The notes below the pieces were generated by a model, which was not told the origin of the DNA, did no database searches, and saw nothing but the letters and a program-made list of their open reading frames with translations. A DNA stretch of 64,000 nucleotides from Dermanyssus gallinae (taxonomy: Eukaryota; Arthropoda; Arachnida; Mesostigmata; Dermanyssidae), in contig QVRM01002203.1 in assembly GCA_003439945.1 (NCBI GenBank), forward strand, positions 1 to 64,000, in the 5' to 3' direction. Shown here piece after piece: positions 36,440 to 48,299 of the stretch (within the stretch, counting starts at the first letter, position 1; the number at the start of each line of letters is the position of its first letter). The translations under genes and the position numbers were made by a program.

Positions 36440-37199
36440 TATGTTATTACATATAGTCTTTTCTCTTGCAGAGATTTAGTATATTATGATTATTCCGAGC
36501 GTCTAAAGCTACGTGGGACTTTGCTCTAGTCAAGAGAACTTTGCGATCATACCGAAACATCTGACTAATACCTAGTACTTATGTTGCAGCTTCCTAAATG
36601 CAGATATATGCGTACGTAGTCTCGAACGGATCTCTAGCGCACCACTTGTGCGCTTCTTGGGACTCGGTCGTGATCGGGGAATTAAAAAGCGACTAAGGGG
36701 AACTGAGGTGCTACGTGTGTAGCTACTAAAGTTGAGCTGCTAGAATAGGTTAGAAGGAGGTAGTGTGGATGCCAGGAAGCCTGTGCATCATAAGGAATAG
36801 ATGTCGAGAACTCGACATACAACAAATACGCTTCGTTAACTAAATTTTATTCCTACTACTGAGCCCTGCGATTCTTGCAATACTGCGTTTTTTAGATCAT
36901 GTACTTTTGTCGTTTGTGCAATTTCGATGTACATATATTGTGCCTACTTGCGGCTATTGTCATGTATATTGAGCCTACTCGTGGCTAGCTTTTTCTTGGA
37001 AGCCTGAGAAGTGCGCATAGTGCAACGGTTGTTCCCCATAGATTTTGACGTATGTTTATGAAAATCTTCGTTGCTCCATGTCAGTGTGGCAGAGACTCCT
37101 GCATTCACCTGCTGATTCTGGGCAGTTCCGTGTGCCAGCGTGTTCGGTGTTGATTTGTGAAAAACGTAGCGAAGGCGCTGCCCCGCTTATGTTGGACAT

Positions 37200-38360
37200 T
37201 TTAAAATTCTAGTGCTTTAGGGTGTCCTCGAGTTTATTGCCGCAGTGGACGTAAGTGAGGCTGGGAGCCTTCCCCATCTTGAGCAAGTGGGACTGGACGT
37301 CCCCATGAACCATCAGGACCTAAGTGATATGGAAGGCTAGTTCTCCTCTGGGCCGATTTAGCCATGCTTTGATGTTTAGTAAAAAAAAACTTCTGAAGAC
37401 TGGCGTCCGGAGCGTCCTTCTTCAGGACTTCGTGATCCTCCATCTTCCTTTTTGAGTGTAGGATCTTCCCACAGACGGCGGCGTTCTTCCGCCTTTTGAT
37501 CAAAGGAAATCGTTCTTGCGGGCAGAAGCACCACCGCTGTGCTCATCGTCTGATGTGCCATGATTATCCTGAGGACTTCAAGCCGCTGAGCCTGGCGCAG
37601 GCGACTCATCATTCGCTGCAGATATTAATGTGCTAGAAGGCCAAGCCGGAGCCCCTGTATAAGGCGACTGACTCGGCCACTAACATGATGATGCGTCATT
37701 TGAAGTGACGGGTCTCAAAGGTGTTTGGTACGAGATGTGCAAAGTTATTAGCTATTTTGAGGGTTTTCTCCGTTGCCCGCCGCAAGTGATATGTGCCTTG
37801 GAAACTTCGGGCAATATCGTTAGCACGGTACCTTGCCGTGTTAACGAATAGTATCTCTCTCTTGAATCGCAAATAAGGAACGGAGCAATTATTTCGGCCC
37901 ATTAGAAGATTGCATGGTTCTTGGCGCTAAAGCACGCTTCGGGCTAAGGCAAGCCCTGCTCTCCGCTTCCAGTACGCGACGTCGGCGATTGCGTTCTTCG
38001 CGCGCCTCTTTAGCAGCTCTTGCGTCCGTGCCTGGATGTCGAGGACGTAATCAGCATAGGCAAGGAGGTCGTCTCCGAGGGGAAGGTCTCCTAGACGTCA
38101 TAAGCTATGTTTCATAGCAGGGGATCTTGTATGGATATGATACTCCTGCAGTCATATTAAAGATTATTTATTGGGATTGGATTGTTTAGCTCTGTAGGTA
38201 GTCGCATATGACTCTAAAGAGGTAAAATATAATTTTTTACTTGTGAAAATTCCTATGTATGACACACCACAGAAACCTGTAAATGCGTTCTTGACGTCGA
38301 GCAAAACGGCTAGGAGGGCTCCCGTTTTCCTGACGGAGATTTGTGGAGGAGCTTGGCCTT
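37200..38360 (-). pseudogene. R1-clade element, decayed RT to C-terminus
   Basis: From the right on the minus strand: RKTGALLAVLLDVKNAF (motif A; about 38270-38340), a gap, LGDLPLGDDLLAYADYVLDIQARTQ (YADD box now YADY; about 38030-38110), HLRRATEKTLKIANNFAHLVPN (37696-37800), MSRLRQAQRLEVLRIIMAHQTMSTA and AEERRRLWEDP (37376-37612). Each matches its counterpart in the R1 element at 53129-55954 in order, so this is an internally deleted second copy with several frameshifts. Confidence 0.8.
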
Positions 38361-38599
38361 TAATTGAATCCGATGAATGGCGCTGATTGTCGAGTGCGCA
38401 TTCCAAAATCCGTATTGAGAGTCGGATTAGAGGCCGTTTTTCTCGGCAACATTTCGGTCGCGTGCCCCATGGACTCAGAAAATGTAGCAAAGGAACTAAG
38501 CAATAGAGATCGTTTAGTAGGGACGAGCCCAGACGTAACATCTCAGTTACCGCACCGGCCACTGCTTCGAAATATTCCTTTATCAGTTGATTGGCTGCG

Positions 38600-39101
38600 A
38601 AAACAGGGATGCAGTCCGTGCTACTGCCGTCACGCGGCTATCAACGACACAATAGCAAGGGCCTTGAGGACGGCAGGCTACCCAAGTACGCTGGATTCAA
38701 CTGGACTAACCAGAAACGACGGCAAGCATCCCGACGGGATGACTCTCATCCCCTTTGAACGAGGCCGTACCCTCATATGGGATGCCACCGTAACCGACTC
38801 ACTTTCTCCCTCAATGGTCGGTTTCGGTTCACTTAGAGCTGGTCACGCCGCAACTCAAGCAGAAACGAACAAGATGAACAAATACGCCGAACTGGCAAGA
38901 GCCCATAACTTCAGCCCAGTGGCCTTCGAAACCTTGGGACCACCGGGCCCTTTGACTGAGAGAATACTTACTAAATTGGGCGAACGAATAAAGATAACTA
39001 CTGGGGACAAGAGAGCCGCACAAATTTTCCAAACACTTTTCATTGACGTCCATGCCCCGCTGGATCGCGCAATCTCAATTTTGGGATCGCTTGCCGAATA
39101 G
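38600..39101 (+). pseudogene. REL-family endonuclease domain, 5'-truncated
   Basis: Open for about 165 codons: HAAINDTIARALRTAGYPS, KHPDGMTLIPFERGRTLIWDATV, TQAETNKMNKYAELARAH, FETLGPPGPLTERILTKLGER, ITTGDKRAAQ, ending at the stop 39099-39101. All catalytic-type residues (PD, D, E, K) are present. It begins abruptly after a short lead-in near 38600, just beyond the R1 fragment on the other strand. Diverged from both REL-1/2 and REL-3. Confidence 0.82.
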
Positions 39102-39589
39102 TGCACACCAGGGCTGTTATAGGCTGAAAGTTAACACGTTTACTTACACAGGATTGTAATATAAATTGATTAATAAAAATGTTAATGATAAAAACATTTC
39201 CTTTGTATAAATGTTTACACCTTCTCTCCCCTCAAGAAACTCCTTGGCGCAATTAAAGCGGCAACTCAGTGCAAACCGTGTCAGTTCTCTTTGCATTATT
39301 TCCAACTTATTTTTCAACCCTGCGCCGTACAAGAGATGTATTAGTAAAAAGCAATCCTCTTACATACATGGCTTTCCGTATATTCCATTTTATGATATAT
39401 TTATTAAACCCGCAGAGGATCTTACACTTTACTTAATTTTTTCCTCTTTTAGCCTTCTTCCTTCGGCATTTCTCTTGTTCCTTTAATTAATCACCCCCGT
39501 AGTCATTGTTACTCCCCAAGATACGTGTACTGACTTTTATAATCCAATTCTTTCCCTTGTACTACAAGCTTCCTTTCTCCCCTATTCCT

Positions 39590-41560
39590 ATGAAATATTA
39601 AAATAGCACTGTTTTTTCATTAAACGCCATGCCCATTTTCTCCGCTGCTTCCCCACATGCATTCAACATTTGTTGAACTTCGCTAGTGGCCCGTTCTAAC
39701 ACTACCATATCGTCAGCAAACAGTAGCACGGGTGTCTTGATTAATACACCATTTTCCCCTATCTGCCATCCTAATCCCGTTCCATTAATCCCTCGCGCTA
39801 TTCTCTCTATATACATAAAAAAATTACCGATGACAACGGACAGTCTTGCCTGGCCCCCTTAGCGACTATAAGCTCTCTAGATTGTTCGGCTGCTATTATT
39901 ATTCTTACCGTGTTATTCATCTAAATTTCTTCTAGTAACTCTACTCAGCTTCTCCCCAAACCCTATTCAAGCATAATTTGATACCACTTTGTTCTGTCCA
40001 CCGTATTATATGCTTTTTTATAATCTAAAAGTCCTGCCACACACCCTAATCCTCGCTATCTCGATGTTTCCATAACCTAACCTAATAAAAAAGATGATCA
40101 TCAAACCTATACTCTTTCCCAAATTCGCACTGCCATTCTCCTATTTTTTTATTTGTCTTCAGAATACTCTGCACTCTACTCTTAAACACCTGCATACATA
40201 TTCAATACGTTATAGGTGTAATTGTGGTTAGTCGTCTATTTTGCAAAGTGTCATTTTCCACCCCTCCTTGGAAAGAAGAGAAACTCTTCCCTTGCGCAAA
40301 CCCTCCGGGATTCTGCCCTCTCTAAATATATTATTGAACTGCTTCGTTTCTCCACTCGTTAGGTATTCTACCTTATCAAGCGCATTTGTTAAAAAGTCTA
40401 GTCAGATGCGGGTCTATAGTTTGCACATACGCCTTTAAATGTTCATATACAATAAGATCCGGCCCGGCTGATTTGCCATTTTGTCTCGATATTATTGCAC
40501 CTACGACTTCATCATCTGTGAACACAAGAGTTTCGTCTGAACCATCTCTGGGCGAAAATGTGAAATCGTTTCTCAAAAGGTTTGTGAAATGTCTGATTCA
40601 CTCATTATCGTTTATGAGCGGGTTTCCTGGATCTACTCTTTGTGGCAAGAGAAGCCACGATTTATCTACACTACATTGTATGAGATTTAAACGTCGCTGT
40701 TGTTCATAGTGCTGCCATTTCTCTCGTATCATGTATTTAAACGCTCGTTTCAGTAGCGCCAGCTGGTAAAATCCATTTTGGCTATAACCTCTATTGTTAC
40801 ATATTACATATTTTAAAGCTCTACATTCGTGGTCGAACCAGGGTTTGTGCTTGTACGGTGTTTTTTCTCTTGTAACCGATGATAAATGTATAGCCCAGCG
40901 GAGGGCTCTCTCGCTGCAGCCTATGTCATCGAGGCTTTGCATCGATTGTATCGCTTGTATCAGTACGTGGGGGTTTAGCGATCGACTTATTCTACAACTA
41001 GATACTGGGGGCGCGATGGACGTCTGAACGCGAGATAAGTCGAATGTTACCTTACAGTGTTTGCGGAAAGCTGAGGGTAGTGACCGAAGGGTATGAATTA
41101 TGACCCCTGGCTGCGATGCTGACGATAATACAATATCGACTGCGCTAGCGCCGTTCCAACTCATGTACGTTCTTTCTGTATAGTCATTCTCAATTTGCAG
41201 TTTTAGTTCTTGTGTTCGTGCTATGAAGGCAGCTCGGCGGTTACATTGCTTTGCCAGGTCGCAATTGGTATCTGCACCAATTATAATGTGTTTTTCTAGC
41301 CTAATACAGGGTTTAAAACACTTTCCAACATCTTCAATAATATCGGCTTTTTGCCTTTCTAAGGGGCTATATATACATACAAGAGATTAGTCTGTGATTT
41401 CTATTACAACGTGCCGAGCTCTGGCACGTAATAGCTAGGCCCATTCAGTACCTACTATTGCAGCACATACACCCAACTTGGGTCTTCCCCTGCCATGATT
41501 TTTTACGGCTAGACCATCCGTTGCAAACGTCTCTGTTGATCGCACGTTCGATGACATGTG
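39590..41560 (-). pseudogene. APE-type LINE ORF2, decayed
   Basis: From the right: an endonuclease C-terminal region leading to MSWNGASAVDIVLSS (about 41160) and a linker with PYKHKPWFDHECRALK, FKYMIREKWQHYEQQRR (40598-41164); RT entry SRQNGKSAGPDLIVYEHLKAY (40376-40576); GLLDYKKAYNTVDRTKW (motif A; about 40000); GARQDCPLSSVIF (motif B, damaged); LLFADDMVVLERATSEVQQML (catalytic FADD; 39690-39720). Stops and frameshifts occur throughout. Its ORF1 lies just upstream on the same strand. Confidence 0.75.
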
Positions 41561-41599
41561 TCCATCTACTTTGATGTGCGCAGATTCAACGTTTAGTCA

Positions 41600-42290
41600 T
41601 TTGGACGTGTTTGATATCGAGTTGTCGTCGTTTAGCTTGCTTCGTTTCTCGCCTCTGGTAGTATATTCGTTTGCTTCATATGGAGTACGGTATGGTTTGA
41701 GCTGGCTGCGAAAAGGGTGAAAGCGGATACCGGCCGGCCACACATTTGGGTCTAACAGGTTGTTGCATACGCCAGCCTTCACTTGCACGTGAAAGCTGTT
41801 GTAATACGCTTGATTTAAGCCTGTCAGCTTTGTTACTTTTACGTAGGCCTCTGTTACTACAATTCGGGCGATATATTCGTTGAGCACGTCCTAGCCGTGT
41901 CCGATATCTGTAGCCGGCTGACGGAGAGCGATTTCGTTGTCGGTCTTTCTGGTACGTTTTGATCTTCTAAAGCTTTTAGATCTGTCATCTTGTTGGTGCC
42001 TTTGCGTACGTGCAGTACTCGGCCACGCTCCCTTATTGTCTGCTAGTTGTTGTTGTTAGTGCTTGTAGCTTGGTTGCACACGTACAGGGCTGTTTAGCCG
42101 TCGTGTTATTGGCAACAGCGATAGACACTTCTTTCCAGAAGTACGACTTGCAGCTGGTAGAACACTTATCGGGTGTCTGGATGGCGCAATGAGTATGGAC
42201 AGATTTGCTGCAACTTTCGCAAATGGTCTGGTCCTTGACCTGCTGGAACTGAACCCCGCAGGTCGCACATATAGGACCTGGATTGATTTT
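41600..42290 (-). pseudogene. LINE ORF1 remnant with PHD-like zinc finger
   Basis: Minus strand shows CATCGVQFQ, TICESCSKSVHTHC and CSTSC in order (about 42150-42270), i.e. C-x2-C...C-x2-C...H-x2-C...C spacing as in PHD-type fingers of some LINE ORF1 proteins. Downstream (41597-41887) AYYNSFHVQV and DPNVWPAGIRFHPFRSQL resemble the C-terminal domain of such ORF1 proteins. Frames are broken in between. It lies 5' of the ORF2 remnant at 39590-41560 and probably belongs to it. Confidence 0.65.
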
Positions 42291-42459
42291 AATATCGCAG
42301 CAGCTCTCGCTTCAAGAGACGGAGTTGGGGTTGGTGCGTGCAGACGCTCGCCACGTTTTCCAGGATCGTTTTAGTACTTACTTGGACTCCAGAAGGGCTT
42401 GCGAGCCAGTTTACTATGGCTGGATTTATGGTTTTCGAGCAATTTTGTGATACAAAATA

Positions 42460-43563
42460 CGTTGATAGAAGAACACACAGAAACTTCGACCGTCCAGGAG
42501 CCGCCATGTTGGCAGAATTGACCACCTCCTCAAAAACCTTCGAGAGAGGTTCAGCACTAAGGCCCAACTATTCAATTTACTTCGAGACATGCCGAGCCAC
42601 AATTTTTTATAACCATAAAAAACGGAAATTATCATGTCAATGAGCCCGTTACACAGAAGACTGGAGTAGCGCAGGGCGACTCCGCAATTCCAATTCTCTT
42701 TATACTGTACATTGCTGGCTTAGCGGACCATTTGCGCGCAATAAAAGCACTGCATGTCTTTTACGCGGACGACCTCGTCATCTTAGCCAAATCCCGGGAT
42801 CACGTGCAATTCTACCTAAATGAAACATCAAAATGGTGTGCGGCTGATAATTATTATTTCTAAAACAAAAATCCTTCGCTTCAGCCACGGCGGCTCATAC
42901 GCCGTTGTCGACCATCGCGTCAAGGTAAACAGTACTTGCCTTGAGCTGGTCAACCATTTCTCGTACCTTGGCGTAACCCTGACACCGCGACTGATTTTTA
43001 ACAGACACATCGAGGAGCTGCGAGTAAAGGTCATGGCCGTGATTATGAGTTGAACACTCATAATCACGGCCATGATTATGAGTGTTCAACTCATAACAAT
43101 GGCCGTGATTATGCTACTCGGAGACATTCAAGATGTAGATCTTAAAACAGCAATGAAAATATTCAGGATGAAAATTACCCCGATAATCCAGTACTGTATC
43201 CCAGTAATTGCGCCGCACTTAACATTAGACGATCTCAAAAATTTGGGCCGTATAAAGGCGTGCTTTGTGAAACGTGTACTGGGATTACCCAATAACGCGT
43301 CAGCTAATCTGGCGCTAGAGCTATGCGGAGAACGCACTCTGGTGAAAAAAAAATACTCGGTGCTAGACATCTTGCCGACCAGTACAATTACACTCGATAT
43401 GTACAGAACATTCAGAGAAGACCGAAACATGAACTTTGCTATGCGTAACTATACGCATGGGCCTGTCCGTCGCTCAGATAAGTGGAAACGCGTCTTTCAA
43501 AGTAACCGACCATTAGTATCCAGGGTAACATGGCACGGCTATCGCCATTATATGTATATATAA
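42460..43563 (+). pseudogene. APE-type LINE RT fragment, plus strand
   Basis: Plus-strand frame gives NGNYHVNEPVTQKTGVAQGDS (motif B), LYIAGLADHLRAI, VFYADDLVILAKSRDHVQF (catalytic YADD; about 42760-42790), then HFSYLGVTLTPRLIFNRHIEEL (motif E/thumb), and after an inverted triplication at 43031-43115, DLKTAMKIFRMKITPIIQYC, LGRIKACFVKRVLGLPNNAS. Stops and frameshifts present. Closest in style to the minus-strand elements at 43.9 and 48.6 kb (QGD...SP and YADDLV). Confidence 0.75.
43031..43115. repeat. Inverted triplication (hairpin plus third copy)
   Basis: Arms 43031-43050 (TCATGGCCGTGATTATGAGT) and 43056-43075 pair perfectly around loop TGAAC. The segment AATGGCCGTGATTATG then appears a third time in forward orientation at about 43099-43114, with ACTCATAA between. 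Forward-reverse-forward order inside an otherwise continuous RT frame points to a template-switching event. Confidence 0.92.
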
Positions 43564-43919
43564 TATTAGTGACTGTGTGTAAGTTTTGTGGTGAGTGCAA
43601 CATCTTTCGCTATCACGTTCTAATATGTCCGCACAATCGGGTAGGTGGTACAGAAGACATGGACCGCTACAGCGACGGCATTTGCAGTCCTCTTTGTGTT
43701 CATGAAACTCAGCAGACCGGCATAGTAGATGATGAAATCCGTGAACACTGTAGCGAGTAGTGAGGTGACGACATGTCCGGAGAGAGTCCTTCCAAGCCTG
43801 GTTAGTCATAGCTGGTGATAGATAATACAACTTTGGGAATTAAAGACCTTTTGAGAATATTCATGCCGAAAGGTTTCCAGGGCGACTGTCTGCGGCAAAT
43901 TAAAGCGGTCTACGAGCTT

Positions 43920-45600
43920 GTCAATAAATTATATTGAACCCGCGAGCATGTATACTAATCTGTTGCGCGAATTCGACGAAAGGCCAAACGCTCGCTTTAA
44001 GAAAGCTGACTTCACCCTATCTAACTGCCTATAATAGTCATCGAATGTGCACAGAGCAGCTTGCAGGTCAGTACGGATTCTGCTGAATAATACCAGATCA
44101 TCTGCGTAGAGCAGGATTATGGCTGTTGAGATTGGCTCTTTTATGATGCGTGGCAGATTCCTGAGTAACGTTATGAATAGAAATGGGCTGAAATTGTCGC
44201 CTTGCGGATACCTAGTCGTCTGATCAAGCGTGTTATACTCGCACACACCATCATCGAGAATAATTTGGTTAGCCCTCAGAAGTGCGCAGAGTAGAGTAAG
44301 CATTCGTGGCTCGCAGGCTAAGATAGTGGAGCGCTCGGTCCTGAAGCCATGCTGCTCATCTGGAAGAAACCTCAGTGCTGTCAGAAAATCCGTGAGACGT
44401 CTTGTCAGTATGCTTGTAGTAATTTGTAGATACAACTTCTTTTTGATATCGACCGCCACGTTGAAGGGTCCAAAGGATCTCCTTTTCCTTTTAGAATCAC
44501 TTTAAGAAGGCATGCATACCACTTGGCTGGCAGAGCGCTCTCCGTTAAAAAGGGACTGCCATATAGGCACGAAAAGATGCCCCTGCCATCTGGCCCGAAT
44601 GCATTGTTGTTTCGTATACGAACGAGGGCAACATTGACTTCTTTTAGACTAACCGGCTCATCAAGAGCCCCAGCGAAAAATCTATCGTAAGCTGCTTGAA
44701 AGTGGCCCAAAAATTTTTCAGATGGGATTGGGCAGCTCGTAAAGTTCTGAGGCTGTTGTGTGATGAGGTGGGGTTCTTGTTGTGCTTTTTGTATGAGGAG
44801 GCGTTCTTGTTGGTCGGCAAATGACCGCTCCGTGAGGTCTTGCAGCTTCCGATAATGCTGTCGTGTGATTGAGTACATAGCCGCAGCTGTGTCATAGAAC
44901 AATTGGTGGAGGGCTCGTAGTACAATTTGCCTTAGCGCAAAGCAATCACTGTCGTACCAGCGTGGAGAGCGCCGCATTTTTAGTGGTGATTTAGAAGCTG
45001 AGTTTATAAGGACGCTGGTGACCTTAGCTATTGCCTAGCTAGCTTTCCTACGCTGGTACGTCGTCACTAGCCGATTTCATAGAGAATTTGGGAACCACGG
45101 GGATATGTTTCTTAATCCCCGTCAGTAAGACACGGAAAGCCGGCCCTTCATATGTTAAACAGTCTAGTGGAGCTGAAGTTGCACAAATGCCGATTGTTAA
45201 GCATCCCGTTCTTCCCGTAGAACCAACCCGCTGCAGGTTAACATCGGCATAAAAAGTGGGGGTGCCCCTATCGGTACACACCCACAAACTGTATGCAGCG
45301 AGTGACTCTAACAGGGCGGTAGTCCGTTCACTTGGGGGTCTTGCTCCAGTCGACAATTGAGATCCCCAGCTAGCAGCACCGTCTGTCCAACGCCAACGAA
45401 GCTCATAGCAATGCTAATCTTCTCCAGTAATTGGTATGTACCGTCACCGCTTCTCGAGTTAGCACTGCTGTACATGGCAGTCAACAAAAGTGTGGATGAC
45501 GAAAGGACTACAACATTCTTTTCTAAATATAGCATGCAATTCGTTGAGCGCAACAATGGAATCTATACTACCCGGGGACATCGAAACGTTGAACGGAAAA
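43920..45600 (-). pseudogene. APE-type LINE ORF2, decayed
   Basis: From the right: endonuclease LLAGDLNCRLEQDPQ (about 45340-45380) and TPTFYADVNLQ (about 45240); linker RRSPRWYDSDCFALRQIV; RT entry RIRNNNAFGPDG, LLKVILKGKGDPLDPSTWRSISKRS (44405-44977); PDEQHGFRTERSTILACEP, TTRYPQGDNFSPFLF (motif B), IILLYADDLVLFSRI (catalytic YADD; about 44090-44120) and LKRAFGLSSNSRNRLVY. Motif A has been deleted, as REPRMLTLLCAL joins directly to the region near motif B. Several frameshifts. Related to the element at 48.3-51.4 kb, which shares DEQHGFRT and QGDN.SP. Confidence 0.78.
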
Positions 45601-45698
45601 TGTTCCTGTTAGGACAACGACGTCGAATACTGATAATTGCTTACATAATTCATATTATTTCATGCCTCGAAGGCATTCGCAGTTAAGTTCGCACATCA

Positions 45699-45980
45699 CT
45701 AGTTGTGGTTGCGTTTGTTGTGATTCTTTGCCTTCGGCGTTCTTATAATTTCGTAAACCATGAGTGTCAATTCAATCCTACTACCAACAACTATGATGCA
45801 TAACATTTGCTGTGTATTAAATTGCTTCGTTAGATAATACACGTACTCCTTTCCCAACGCCCGGATAATCTCTGCCGAAATCCCGTCAAGACCACACGCC
45901 GTTTTTGGATACATTTTTTTTACCACGCCTTTGATTTCATCTGCTGTGGCGGTAATCTCTAGCTCTTGTCCTTTCTGCAC
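45699..45980 (-). pseudogene. Isolated LINE RT entry fragment
   Basis: Minus strand: ADEIKGVVKKMYPKTACGLDGISAEIIRALGKEYVYYL, the conserved segment just before RT motif 1 (usually KAxGPDGI.AE.IK). Only this block survives; sequence after it is unrecognised. Confidence 0.65.
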
Positions 45981-47286
45981 TGCTCACGCTAGTCGTGAAC
46001 TAGTGCCTGTAACGCGGTGTCCATTTCGTATATTATGTGTGTTCTATCCTGAACGTTATTTGTCATCCTTGTTCCTGTCTGACATAGTCCCAAATATAGA
46101 ACTATCCCTAGACAACGCGGGCTATGGGCCCACTTGTGTACGGGAGCCTAGGAGTCCTTTCTGTACCTCACGCAGACAGATGCCTCGCTCTCAGCCCTTG
46201 GGTTAAATTGTCCGCAATTGAGGGACCTTCATTCAAGAAAACCCTTCCTGCTACGTTTGCGGCACTATTTAAAGAGCGTAAAATATAGGCATCGTTGGGC
46301 ATTTGAGATAAGTAAACCTATTAACGATTGTACGAACGACGTGTCCTTCAAGGCCCCTTGGCCGTCTGTACGTCTAACCAGTGGTAGTCTTCCGCCGTTG
46401 ACGAGGCCCGGAGAAGCTGTGTCACAAGATAATGTCGATCAGACAATCTTTTTCTGCTCTAACCTCGCTCGCATCCGCAAAACGCCGACGTATCGTCGCG
46501 CAAAAGAATGAACGAGGGATATCATCGGTCAAGCGTCTACTTTCTAAACGCTATTATGCGCGAGATGACGCAGCTAGAGGATGCCAGCCGCGCACGGCAC
46601 GGAGGCCTGCAGGTGCCAGCGGGTGGCTATGATGAGGGTGCCCTGCAAGGGGTTGTTGCAAAACAGACCTCTGAGGGCTCGACGTAGCTCCTTGGGTGCG
46701 CGAGAAGGTGTGCCAAACAATATAGTGCGCATTAGCCAGCCATGTTGATCCGCACCGTATTAATTAGTACATCGCCTCGGGGAAAAAATGTTGATCGTCT
46801 CAAAGCAGTGTAAAGCCAGACGACGCAACATCGTAAAGCTCTTCGCCTTGTCATTAGCTCCACAAGACAAGCATCTATTCCTCGCTGAGTACAGGGTAAA
46901 CAAATCGAGCGGCATAGTGCTATGACAATGAAGAATAATTGCGTTGGAACCACGCCGATAATTATATTGTAGTGGAAGCGGTTTCCCATCGGAAATTCTT
47001 CATTAATGTCAAAGACGACGACACTGAACCAGCAATCACTAGCGATCGGCAACGATTTAACGGTGTAGGTGTCTTCGGTATAGAGACGACGACTTTCTTC
47101 CGCTTGGAAACTATTCTAAGTGCTTCTGCGCAAGCAACTTTGAATAGCTTGTCGTAACACTAGTACATTATATGTGGATATTCATTCCTATTTGGTTAAG
47201 AACAAAATGCATTATTACTACTGCTATTACTAACCAAAAGTATGTGATTATAGCTTATTATTTGGCAGGTGCAGCAGCTGTCGAAC
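45981..47286. other. No recognised gene
   Basis: Short ORFs (for example 46218-46511 plus, 46732-47052 minus) without known motifs. Confidence 0.4.
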
Positions 47287-47477
47287 CGTAGTGTCTTCGC
47301 CTGCGCTTCGCCATCGAAAGAGACACATAGGAACACATAGGGGTACATAGGGGTAAGAGATGCACGAGTTCGAGCCCCGCCGTTACACATTTGCATTTAT
47401 AAAGTCCGTCTTACGAAGTAATGCGAAAGCACACCCGTGGACGTTAAATGTTGGCTGAGGATCAGCCTGAAAAAGTT
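47287..47477 (+). mobile_element. tRNA-derived SINE, family 2, plus strand
   Basis: GTAGTGTCTTCGCCTGCGC (box A-like), a small array of ACACATAGG-type repeats, ACGAGTTCGAGCCCCGCC (box B), ATTTATAAAGTCCGTCTTACG, then GACGTTAAATGTTGGCTGAGG and TCAGCCTGAAAAAG. The GGCTGA/TCAGCC stem of the tail is perfect. Longer than its relatives because of the internal repeats. Confidence 0.75.
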
Positions 47478-48299
47478 GTCTTGAATCCAGCAGCGGTTGA
47501 GATTTGTTATCGCCTACGAAGCCGACTCTAATTTTGTTATACAGAAATAAGGTCGAGTAGCCGCCCTAAGCCAAATCTCTGTCGCTTCCTTGCTTCTGCT
47601 GCTACTTGAGACACTGCTATGATGGCCATCATTACAAGTAGAAGTGGTGAGACTCCTTGTGTAATGCTCTATGCAGTGGTCTAAGCAATGAATTATAGGC
47701 AAACAGAAAAAGCGTTGACTATCATCATGATTATTTACTTAAACACCTGTGTTGGGTAAAAATAAAATCGTGCATTTTATAGCCGATATCGTGCTAAATA
47801 AATAAATTAAAACTAAATAAACCTATAATGTGAGAAAAAGGACTTGCGGACAAACTGTGCGGTTGGATAATGCTCCGTAAATAATTTACCGTTTGACGAA
47901 AAATTGTACCTGGATACTTAAAGCTATTAACATAATTGTGGTCGTAGTATCTTTTGAAACAAAGGGTACCATTGCCTGCAACGTATTCATTTCAAAATAT
48001 CATCGCTCTAGTCTCAGTTAAGTTGATATCCGGGCCCAAATTCAGTGACTAGCCAGTTATGCTGCACTTGAAAGAATACTAAAACTAATACTAATATATT
48101 TTTTGAACAAGGGTTTATTTTATCGATATGCACATAACACAAATTCAATTTATGAACACTTTTAGTGTCGATAATAATTAAGTACAAAGATTTGGCTTGG
48201 CGTCAGGAGCTCACAAATGCAGTTACAAGAATTGTATATAATATAGAATATAGACATATACAATATACAAAGTTATGATGACATTAAACGGGGCAACTG
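47478..48299. other. AT-rich, no recognised gene
   Basis: No motif found; the right-hand part could be 3' UTR of the minus-strand LINE that follows. Confidence 0.4.

Larger units (their letters stand above)
34649..37199. other. No recognised gene; long TA tracts
   Basis: Contains (TA)n at 35890-35951 and 36379-36437. Minus-strand sequence at about 35760-35850 has AGTTCGAGCCCCGG (box B-like) and could be a further tRNA-like SINE, but box A is poor. Other ORFs (35248-35559 minus, 35950-36246 minus) have no known motif. Confidence 0.45.
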
